44,610 nucleotides of DNA, from assembly GCA_938084455.1 (NCBI GenBank), contig CALKDX010000057.1:1-44610 (forward strand), in the 5' to 3' direction. The translations under genes and the position numbers were made by a program. The notes under the pieces were generated by a model. That model saw only the letters and a program-made list of their open reading frames with translations. It had not been told where the DNA came from and did no database searches. Position 1 is the stretch's first letter. Each line of letters begins with the position of its first letter. This document shows positions 37,691 through 44,610 of this stretch, one piece after another. This DNA comes from Candidatus Poseidoniaceae archaeon (GTDB taxonomy: Archaea > Thermoplasmatota > Poseidoniia > Poseidoniales > Poseidoniaceae).

Positions 37691-39511
37691 TCATTCAACA
37701 GTGACGGACTTCGCCAAATTTCTTGGACGATCGACATCGCAACCTAGGGCGAGCGCGGTGTGGTAAGCGATCAACTGCAAAGGAACAACGGTCAAGAGAG
37801 GCGAAACAAGGTTGTGCACTGGCGGAACCGAAATACAAACATCCCCTTCCTGAGCAATCTCATCCCCTTCTTCGTGAATGAGAATGATTTTGGCACCACG
37901 CGCTCGACATTCGTGAATGGCAGAAACAGTCTTTGCTTTCACGTGGTCATTTGGAGCGACGAAAATGACTGGGCTACCTTCTTCTAACAAAGCAATCGGG
38001 CCGTGTTTCATTTCTCCAGCTGGATAAGCTAAACAAGGGATGTAAGCAATCTCCATCAGTTTCAAAGCACCCTCTTGAGCAACCGGGGCTGAAATCCCCC
38101 GACCAAGGAACAGGACACTCTTTGCGTCTTTGACGAGGTCAACTGCTTCTTGAATTGGTCCTTGATTGGCAAGGTATTCCTCCACCAGGTGTGGTACCTG
38201 TTGAAGACCGTGAATCAATTCCACTCCTCGTTCTTTGCTGATGTTGCGCGAACGGCCAACCTGAAGAGCGAACATAGACAAAGCCGCGACCATATTGGAA
38301 AATGCCTTGGTAGAAGCAACTGCTTGCTCAGGCCCGGAGTGAATGTAGACACCTTGACCGCAGAGTCGTGCGATGGAGGAGCCTACGACGTTGACAACAC
38401 CGTGCACATTACCTCCTTTGAGTTGAATTTCTTTGATGGCGGAAAGTGTGTCCGCTGTTTCGCCCGATTGCGTGACTGCAAAGTGAAGGGCGCTTGGGTT
38501 GATGACGGGGTCGTTGTGCCTAAATTCACTTGAAATGTGAGCCATGGCAGGAATACGAGCTAATTTCTCGATCAGCAATTGACCAATTTCTGCAGCGTTG
38601 TACGATGTCCCACAACCAAGCAGGCGCACATGCGGAACTTTTGCCAAATCTGAGGGATTGAGTTTCAACCCTCCAAGCCTTCCGCTGCCCCCCGCACGGT
38701 CTAAGCGACCGCTGATGCAATGGCGTATTGCATCTGGCTGTTCATAGATCTCTTTGAGCATGAAATGCGGGAATTCACCGAGTTCGGATTCACCCCATTC
38801 GGATTCAAGAATGCTGCTCTTCGTCTGGCTTTTTCCCCCTTTTAGGGTGGACAACTTTACCGAAGTTGCGGTCAAAGTAGCAAGGTCGCCATCTTCGAGG
38901 TAAATCACCTGTTGGGTGTGAGCCGTCAACGCATGTGGATCGCTTGAAATGAACATTTCATCCACACCTTGGCCAATAATCAGAGGGGAGCCATTGCGTG
39001 CGCAAACAATGGTATCATGGTCTTTGAAGAGAGCACAAATCCCCCATGTTCCACGCGCTTGACGCAGTGCGCGTCGGACTGCTTCTTCGGGATTATTGTC
39101 GACCGAAAGTTCGCGTTCAATGACGTGGGCAAGGGCTTCAGAATCCGTTTCACTTGACAAAGCGACACCCTGAACGGAGAGGGATGTTCTCAACATTCGA
39201 GCATTCTCGATGATCCCGTTGTGGACAATCACGACCTTTCCTTCCGCAGACTCATGTGGATGAGCGTTCTCATCCGTCACGCCCCCATGTGTGGCCCATC
39301 GGGTGTGGGCGATGCCTAATGTCCCCGGGATGCTGGATGGTAAAACCGTACGTAAGTCCTGAACCTTTCCTACTTTCTTGTGGACGTTGATGGTCCCATT
39401 TTTGACGGCAATCCCGGTTGAATCATAACCACGATATTCCAGACGGCGTAACCCTTCTAAGAGCAATGGTGCCGCTTGATGTGGGCCAATATAACCAAAA
39501 ATTCCACACAT
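37691..39511 (-). CDS. glmS: Glutamine:fructose-6-phosphate aminotransferase (isomerising)
   Basis: A 606-residue enzyme that makes glucosamine-6-phosphate from fructose-6-phosphate and glutamine, the first step to UDP-GlcNAc for surface glycans and N-glycosylation. The N-terminal class II glutaminase starts MCGIFGYIG with nucleophile Cys2 after Met removal, followed by RLEYRGYDSTG and AHTRWATHG. Two SIS domains follow: the first has LGCGTSYNAA, VTQSGETADT and STKAFSNMV; the second has LGRGISAPVAQEGALKLMEI. The C-terminal DVDRPRNLAKSVTVE is the family's closing sequence. Length and order are standard. The start is set by GGTGA located 4 nt upstream, immediately after the protease stop, so glmS is the second cistron of that operon. 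There is no glmS ribozyme. Pairing with a heavily glycosylatable surface protease may be meaningful, but this is inference. Confidence 0.97.
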   Translation of the reverse strand: MCGIFGYIGPHQAAPLLLEGLRRLEYRGYDSTGIAVKNGTINVHKKVGKVQDLRTVLPSSIPGTLGIAHTRWATHGGVTDENAHPHESAEGKVVIVHNGIIENARMLRTSLSVQGVALSSETDSEALAHVIERELSVDNNPEEAVRRALRQARGTWGICALFKDHDTIVCARNGSPLIIGQGVDEMFISSDPHALTAHTQQVIYLEDGDLATLTATSVKLSTLKGGKSQTKSSILESEWGESELGEFPHFMLKEIYEQPDAIRHCISGRLDRAGGSGRLGGLKLNPSDLAKVPHVRLLGCGTSYNAAEIGQLLIEKLARIPAMAHISSEFRHNDPVINPSALHFAVTQSGETADTLSAIKEIQLKGGNVHGVVNVVGSSIARLCGQGVYIHSGPEQAVASTKAFSNMVAALSMFALQVGRSRNISKERGVELIHGLQQVPHLVEEYLANQGPIQEAVDLVKDAKSVLFLGRGISAPVAQEGALKLMEIAYIPCLAYPAGEMKHGPIALLEEGSPVIFVAPNDHVKAKTVSAIHECRARGAKIILIHEEGDEIAQEGDVCISVPPVHNLVSPLLTVVPLQLIAYHTALALGCDVDRPRNLAKSVTVE

Positions 39512-39515
39512 GATG

Positions 39516-39520
39516 TCACC
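39516..39520 (-). promoter_or_regulatory. GGTGA Shine-Dalgarno site of glmS
   Basis: On the minus strand GGTGA follows the protease TGA stop directly and ends 4 nt before the glmS ATG at 39511. It has the same motif and spacing as the SepF-like gene. Confidence 0.55.
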
Positions 39521-42500
39521 TCAGCAAGAGACCGTGCTCGAACAAATCGGGCAGGTTACCTTTCTCAACGTCATGTCTTTCACAACAAATTTCGCGTTGC
39601 AATCAGGGCAAACCACATCACGCTGGGGTGGGGCAATTCCCGGTAGTGGAGGTAAACCATCCAGTGGAGGAAGACCGCCAGGCCCTGGAAGTGGGAGTGG
39701 CGGGAGTGCTCCAGGTGCTGGGAGCGCCGGTAATTCTGACGGTGCAGGGAGGGGTGATTCCATAACAGGTGCTGGTGCAGATTGGATTTTCTCTGTGATT
39801 TCTGCGAACTCCCGTTGTTGCTTTCGCTTCATTCGCCTGTTGAGGCGGGCATTGCCTTCTCCAGATTCTGCTTTGGCTTCGAGGCTATCGGCAAGGCTTG
39901 GCTCATCTTCTTCTATCACCGCAACGGGCGATGATTCAGTCACGACCAAGTCGTCTTGTTCGATGTCGATGGCTAGAAGTGGTCCTTGGTCATCTTCAGG
40001 TTGAATCATCAATTCAATTCCTTCATCTGTTTCGCCAACAATTGCAGTAGCAACCAACGCTTTTTGTTCTTCCTTTCTTCCCCTGCGAATTGACACCACA
40101 ACGGCAGTGAGGAACAAAACCATAGTGAGGCCTACCACTGACAAAATGGTGATTTGCATCTGCTGAGAGCCTGGCAGTGGAGCAAGCAAGGCATCGATGA
40201 ATGAACGTTCCTCGACAATTGGATTATCGGCTGCAGATAAGGAGGCAAGCGTACGTAGTTTGAGCGAACCTGAAGCTGTCGAGAGCATCACAATACCATC
40301 GTATTCCATGCCTGCAAAGCCTTCAAGGAAGCCCTGTGACATAAGGGCAGACATACCTGAGACTGGCTGCTGATCCGAGTCAGTGAGCAAACCATATCTT
40401 GTTGTTGGTCCGTAAGTGTTGATTTCGTCGTACATTATTTGGATGCCTTGTTGTGCTTCATGCAGTTCAAGATTCATGACACCAGGCGCTTCGATTCTTG
40501 AAGCATCATCGATGCTCCAAGCGTTGTCGGTCACGGCATAGGCAACTTGAGCATCTCGCCCCCGGCCTTCAATCCAAGCGGCAGTGAGCACGTCATCGCC
40601 CTCCAGTTGTGTCACAATCAATTTGGCGCCGGAGGTATCGTCTCCAATGGAGGATTGGAAATTCCAAGAGGACATCGTTGGCTCCCCATGGGTGTACATC
40701 AAGCCCACACGGTCGATTCCGGTTACATCATTTCGCATCTGTTGGTACAAGATGTGCAGGTTTTCGGCACCGTACGAAACAGCAAGTGAGTCTCCCTTCG
40801 ATTGACGAATGTCGATGTTGGAAAGGACATTGATTGGACTACCCCAACTTGTAGGGCTGTCCGGATTCATCGAGACGAGTGTGAAAATTGAAGTTACATC
40901 CTGCCAAGAACCACCTGTTGCTATGTCGCGGTGGTATCCAGCAAGGACAACCGTATCGTCGTATTCAGTCAGTGCAAGGCCCCAATAAGCGCCTTCAGAC
41001 AGTTTGACTGCGGGCATTTGGTAGTGGACGGGTGTGATCATTTCGACCTTTGAAAGAGAGGTCATTCCAATGTTGGTCAGGGTGTACCCATCAGCACTCA
41101 CGCTCTTACGCGTCCATGCCGCATGGATTGCTCCATCTTCTCGCTCGAGCACAGCAAGTTCGCCGCCCCACATGTCTTCGAGCAAGATGTCTGTTTGAAT
41201 TGACATTGAGGAAGTGATGCTTCTGGCGTGGAGTTCGCCATCGACGGTGGTGAACAACAGCGCACCGTCATCAAGGCCGATGAAATCGACGGGTACTTCT
41301 CCATCAGAAAGGTCGATGCTCACTTGAGAGCCCAAGGATACATCGTCAACCACGAGCATGAATCGATGTTCGCTGAATGCTGCCTCGACTCCATTGCCAA
41401 GTAAGACTGCTTTGAATTCGATTGCACCAATCGTTTCGCTGGGCATTGCTTGGAATGAAACAGAAGCATAACCAGAACTTGTGTCGGAACCCGGGACTAC
41501 CATGAGGTCTTGTTCCCCTACCTGAATCCATCCGTCTTCTGACCAACGCTCGAGCCTCACATCCAAATCAAGCGCATCGGATTGACCGAGGTTATCGATG
41601 CGCAATCGAACGGTGAAGGGTTCTTCTGGTACGGGAATGTTGGGGCTTGTTGTGACGGCTCCAGGCAAGAAGCGAAGCATCGCTTCTACGGGACGTTCTT
41701 CGACTTGGAACGTAAATGTGTAGATGTTGTCTTCGGGAGTTGGATCTGCATGTTGGCTGGTCGGATCAATGATGATCGACACCTCTTGCTGTCCAGCTTC
41801 TGTGGCCCACCAATACAGCGTGACCTGCTGGCTCTCACCTTCGTTTAGGATTGAAATGCTCGTTTCTGAGGGATATGTTTCCGAGTTCGAACCCTCGGCG
41901 TCCAAGCGCACATAGACATCGGTTGCATCCAAATCCCCAACATTGGCAATCGTGAAGTCGATTTCAAGCACCGTACCTGCAACCGCAGAGTACACTGGCA
42001 GGCCTTGGTCCATGATTTCGACTGAGCCCTGATAGGTAAAATCCGGGGCTGCAGGCATGTTGTCAACGGTGTATGTGCGACGAATTGTATCGGTAGCCAC
42101 GCCACTCTCATTGACCATTCTGAAACTTAAGCGGTGTGAGCCATCTTCAACGGTGTTTGAGTTCCATGTGAAGGACCAATCTTGGCTCCCGACTTCCATA
42201 TACTCGAGTTCCTCTCCGAGGTTCCATTCTCCGCTGTCCACTTTGAATTCAAGGCGGTCTGGCTCGAGCCCTTCTGCAGTCCCGGTAAATTCCACGGACC
42301 CTTCCAGTGATGTTCCAACTGATGGACCAGCAAGGGTAACTGCCATACGAGCGAGGTTGACGTAGCGAGCCTCAATTGAGGATTCATCGCCATCGTCGCT
42401 GACAGCACGGGTCAAGATAAGCACATACTCTTCGTCACCACGGATCCAATCGGACTTCACAAACACATCGAGGTACCAGTTTTCAACGGTGCCGCCAGCA

Positions 42501-44488
42501 TCAACCCAGCCTTGGAGTTCTCGAACAGTACCGGATTCGAGATGTTGTTCAAGACGAACTTGGACAGCATCGTAATCGGCATCGTCTCCGTTGATTGCAG
42601 TACCCGATACACGCGAGCGATCGCCTTCAATCCAATAGGTGCCGTTGTTTGGAGCCTCCATTGTGACGTGGTCTCCAGTACCGTTTCCTGTTGGAGGTGG
42701 CGTGATGATGCCACCGCCTTCAAGGGGTGTGCATGAGCGTTCAAGAACCGTATCAATGGCGCATGAGGCATCGATGAGGCCGAAGCCCCAATCTGAATTC
42801 CAACGGTCCGAAACCGAAGACTCTGAAGCGCTTCCTCGTTGTTCGGAAGAATTGCGCAAAATATCCTTTACTTCCTGGGGTGAAAGCGAGGGTTCAGCTT
42901 GCAGCATCAGTGCTACGATTCCCGATGCAATCGGGGTCGCCATGCTTGTGCCGTCCTTTTCGTCGTATTCATTTGAGGCAAGTGGACGGCCGGGCTGGCC
43001 GGGGAATGAAGACCCGGTTTGGGCGGTGGCTGACATAATTCCAGAACCATACGCGGTGATATCCGGCTTCAGTTCGTCCCAGTCATCGTCATCATTGTCG
43101 CTAAGTCGAGGGCCAGTGTTGGAATAATCCGCAACGTTGTCATTGGTTCGGTTAATTGTTCCACGATCGGTCGCCGCTCCAACTGAAATTGCGTCGTCAG
43201 CACTCGCAGGGGATGGCACCCTGTTGGTACCATCATTACCCATAGCGACGATACAGACAATCGATGCGTTGACCGCATCGTTGACCAACCGCGCTTCTGC
43301 TCCAGATCCGTTGTCGCCTTGGTCACCAGGGTTGAGTGGGGACGAGGCGGAGCCGAACGACATCGAAGCAACTTGGATCCCTCTGCTTGAGGCGTTGTTG
43401 TTCCAGTCGGTGTTCACATTGTCAATGATCCATTGAATGCCATTGAGTGATGCCTGTGAATTGGTGCCACCGGTATCGGTGAGGACCTTCACGTCGACCA
43501 AGTAGGCGCCCGGTGCGGTACCCATGTGAACTCTTGATGAATCACCTGTGCCGACAACCGAACCTGCAACGTGGGTGCCGTGGCCGTTCCCATCGTCTGG
43601 GTCCTGAGTGCCATCAGTCGCACCGGCAGAGGATGTCGCATCGTAGCCTGCGACCCATTTTTGGTCATCATAAGAAGTCGGATCTTGGTCGGGTTCATCG
43701 TCCTCATCATCGAAGTCGTTGAGGGATTCATGCTCGTTGTCAACCCCTGTATCCAACACCGCAACAACGACGTTTTCACCGGTGTAGCCCCGCTCGTAAG
43801 CGGTCTGCGAATAGACTTCGGATGGGCGTGCTCTCGATGCTTTGGCTGCAACATCATTCGATGGTATCATGACATTTTGCATTTCAATCACAACCACACC
43901 GTACGAAGCATAGATGTCCATCAGCGCACTGATTGGCACCTTGTCCACTGCAACCGAATCGATGTCTTTGAGCACTTGGAACCAAGCGCCTTCTTCTTCG
44001 CCGACCCATCCGTGGGCCATGAGAATAGCACGCAGCGTCTCGATTTGACTGACCTCAGGGGCCCACGCATAGTCGACGACAATCGCCACCGTCTTGCGTC
44101 CATCATCACCAATGATGGCCGTAGGAGAAATTGATTCAGCTCCAGCCAAGACGCGTTGCAAGCGATCATCCATACCGTTCCAATCGAGGTCGGGACCGTA
44201 TCCTTGCCACCAGTTCATCGCCTCAGCCGAAGGGCGGCCGTCCCGACTAAACTCTCGCAGTGGCCGTTTACACAGCGAATCACCGCACATCAACGGCGGA
44301 AGCCCGTCAACGAGGATTGGCTCGGCAAACAACGGTTCAATCACGGGGTCTTGATCGGCTGGCTGGGTTGCAATTGCACCCAAGTCAGCAACCAAAAACA
44401 CAGCCACTAACAGCAGCGAAATGAGGGGTGTTTTTCTCGAAGGCTTGTTCATCAAATCCATCCACTCCGCCCTTTGGTGTTGGCGCAT
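39521..44488 (-). CDS. Giant membrane-anchored subtilisin-like protease with CARDB domains and cytosolic zinc ribbon
   Basis: A 1655-residue type I membrane protease. A signal lies at about 17-40. Residues about 130-215 resemble a propeptide (TVAIVVDYAWAPE...GVVVIEMQNV). The S8 catalytic domain spans about 230-590, with Asp246 (VLDTGVD), His303 (NGHGTHVAG), oxyanion Asn418 (AMGNDG) and Ser515 (DGTSMATP). An acidic DDEDDEPDQDP insert after the Asp box probably binds calcium. Ig/CARDB-like domains follow (IANVGDLDATDVYV, IDNLGQSDALDLDV), then a beta-rich region and a TM helix at about 1440-1465. The cytosolic part is acidic, then Pro/Leu/Gly-rich, and ends in a zinc ribbon with CPDC (1627-1630) and CPIC (1646-1649). 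It is expected to degrade proteins outside the cell. ATGs at 44461 and 44452 are alternative starts. It leads an operon with glmS. Confidence 0.92.
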   Translation of the reverse strand: MRQHQRAEWMDLMNKPSRKTPLISLLLVAVFLVADLGAIATQPADQDPVIEPLFAEPILVDGLPPLMCGDSLCKRPLREFSRDGRPSAEAMNWWQGYGPDLDWNGMDDRLQRVLAGAESISPTAIIGDDGRKTVAIVVDYAWAPEVSQIETLRAILMAHGWVGEEEGAWFQVLKDIDSVAVDKVPISALMDIYASYGVVVIEMQNVMIPSNDVAAKASRARPSEVYSQTAYERGYTGENVVVAVLDTGVDNEHESLNDFDDEDDEPDQDPTSYDDQKWVAGYDATSSAGATDGTQDPDDGNGHGTHVAGSVVGTGDSSRVHMGTAPGAYLVDVKVLTDTGGTNSQASLNGIQWIIDNVNTDWNNNASSRGIQVASMSFGSASSPLNPGDQGDNGSGAEARLVNDAVNASIVCIVAMGNDGTNRVPSPASADDAISVGAATDRGTINRTNDNVADYSNTGPRLSDNDDDDWDELKPDITAYGSGIMSATAQTGSSFPGQPGRPLASNEYDEKDGTSMATPIASGIVALMLQAEPSLSPQEVKDILRNSSEQRGSASESSVSDRWNSDWGFGLIDASCAIDTVLERSCTPLEGGGIITPPPTGNGTGDHVTMEAPNNGTYWIEGDRSRVSGTAINGDDADYDAVQVRLEQHLESGTVRELQGWVDAGGTVENWYLDVFVKSDWIRGDEEYVLILTRAVSDDGDESSIEARYVNLARMAVTLAGPSVGTSLEGSVEFTGTAEGLEPDRLEFKVDSGEWNLGEELEYMEVGSQDWSFTWNSNTVEDGSHRLSFRMVNESGVATDTIRRTYTVDNMPAAPDFTYQGSVEIMDQGLPVYSAVAGTVLEIDFTIANVGDLDATDVYVRLDAEGSNSETYPSETSISILNEGESQQVTLYWWATEAGQQEVSIIIDPTSQHADPTPEDNIYTFTFQVEERPVEAMLRFLPGAVTTSPNIPVPEEPFTVRLRIDNLGQSDALDLDVRLERWSEDGWIQVGEQDLMVVPGSDTSSGYASVSFQAMPSETIGAIEFKAVLLGNGVEAAFSEHRFMLVVDDVSLGSQVSIDLSDGEVPVDFIGLDDGALLFTTVDGELHARSITSSMSIQTDILLEDMWGGELAVLEREDGAIHAAWTRKSVSADGYTLTNIGMTSLSKVEMITPVHYQMPAVKLSEGAYWGLALTEYDDTVVLAGYHRDIATGGSWQDVTSIFTLVSMNPDSPTSWGSPINVLSNIDIRQSKGDSLAVSYGAENLHILYQQMRNDVTGIDRVGLMYTHGEPTMSSWNFQSSIGDDTSGAKLIVTQLEGDDVLTAAWIEGRGRDAQVAYAVTDNAWSIDDASRIEAPGVMNLELHEAQQGIQIMYDEINTYGPTTRYGLLTDSDQQPVSGMSALMSQGFLEGFAGMEYDGIVMLSTASGSLKLRTLASLSAADNPIVEERSFIDALLAPLPGSQQMQITILSVVGLTMVLFLTAVVVSIRRGRKEEQKALVATAIVGETDEGIELMIQPEDDQGPLLAIDIEQDDLVVTESSPVAVIEEDEPSLADSLEAKAESGEGNARLNRRMKRKQQREFAEITEKIQSAPAPVMESPLPAPSELPALPAPGALPPLPLPGPGGLPPLDGLPPLPGIAPPQRDVVCPDCNAKFVVKDMTLRKVTCPICSSTVSC

Positions 44489-44516
44489 GCCTTTGAGGGT
44501 ATCCGTGAATTGTCCC

Positions 44517-44544
44517 CTCCCCAGCCCCTAAGGGGCTTGGGGAG
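44517..44544. repeat. GC-rich inverted repeat between divergent genes
   Basis: CTCCCCAGCCCC, loop TAA, then GGGGCTTGGGGAG: a 12-bp stem with one bulged T and a 3-nt loop. It lies in the 65-nt spacer between the protease start (44488, minus) and a possible plus-strand start at 44554. It could be an operator, a leader hairpin or a terminator-like structure. Confidence 0.6.
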
Positions 44545-44553
44545 AATGAGTTC

Positions 44554-44610
44554 ATGGCCACATCAGATGTTCAGGGTGCTTCGAACATTGCAACTTTGGC
44601 CCACCTTTGT
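44554..44610 (+). CDS. Possible start of a gene (partial, runs off right edge)
   Basis: An ATG at 44554 opens 19 codons to the window end (MATSDVQGASNIATLAHLC). The position, divergent from the protease gene with a short spacer, is where a gene start is expected. There is too little sequence to assign a family, and another frame starting at ATG 44545 is also open to the edge. No Shine-Dalgarno site or clear TATA box at leaderless spacing is seen. Confidence 0.35.
   Translation, partial: MATSDVQGASNIATLAHLC

Noticed and set aside
39512-39700. glmS ribozyme or riboswitch
   Set aside because: Only 9 nt separate the protease stop from the glmS start, and that region encodes the protease C-terminus; no ribozyme could fit.
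1-44610. tRNA, rRNA or other structured RNA genes
   Set aside because: The spacers are too short for most of them and I saw no cloverleaf, CCA-preceding acceptor pairing or rRNA-like sequence in any gap.

Overview
The window reads as chromosomal DNA of a planktonic archaeon, most likely a Marine Group II euryarchaeon (Candidatus Poseidoniales). Archaeal markers are a two-repeat TATA-binding protein, a mevalonate kinase, a KaiC-like ATPase, a probable SepF, TATA-like boxes about 25 nt before start codons, and very large exported proteins with PKD/CARDB-type beta-sandwiches and one membrane anchor near the C-terminus. Bacterial-looking housekeeping genes (glutamine-dependent NAD synthetase, MutY, Maf, an IleRS2-like enzyme) fit the mixed gene content of this lineage. 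The lineage call is inference; no rRNA is present. The DNA is packed tightly: no gene-free stretch exceeds about 150 bases, and I see no tRNA, rRNA, CRISPR array, insertion sequence or prophage.

Layout. 1-5762 (minus): a 1724-residue surface protein followed by nadE, which runs off the left edge. 5890-9952 (plus): ileS and a BtuF-like metal/corrinoid-binding protein. 10007-13482 (plus): an Asp-box lipoprotein and a HhH-MutS-family ATPase. 13483-15788 (minus): an S15/CocE-type lipoprotein hydrolase and, upstream of it, thioredoxin. 15876-18593 (plus): a membrane-anchored, secreted amidohydrolase. 18597-20093 (minus): cysS. 20151-21904 (plus): an SDR oxidoreductase coupled to a 6-TM protein. 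21937-24947 (minus): a membrane Fe-S oxidoreductase with two CCG modules, then mutY. 25096-26958 (plus): mevalonate kinase and TBP. 27004-36287 (plus): two tandem giant paralogous surface proteins, a SepF-like gene directly behind them, and a 12-TM protein. 36276-36842 (minus): maf. 36897-37685 (plus): KaiC-like ATPase. 37691-44488 (minus): a giant subtilase with a cytosolic zinc ribbon, then glmS. 44554 onward (plus): the possible start of another gene.

How it fits together. About a third of the window codes for envelope or exported proteins sharing one plan: signal sequence, long extracellular beta-rich part, single transmembrane helix, and a cytosolic tail ending in a short aromatic or zinc-ribbon module. 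The most striking group is the tandem pair plus the SepF-like gene, which suggests a link between the cell surface and the division machinery. Exported hydrolases (subtilase, S15-like, amidohydrolase, Asp-box lipoprotein) fit a heterotroph degrading marine protein and other organic matter. Gene expression appears to use two modes: leaderless starts behind TATA boxes for first genes, and Shine-Dalgarno sites (GGTGA, GGAGGTGG) for internal cistrons. Several convergent gene pairs abut or overlap at their stops. The IleRS carries a rearranged GIHH signature instead of HIGH, which may mean pseudomonic-acid resistance.
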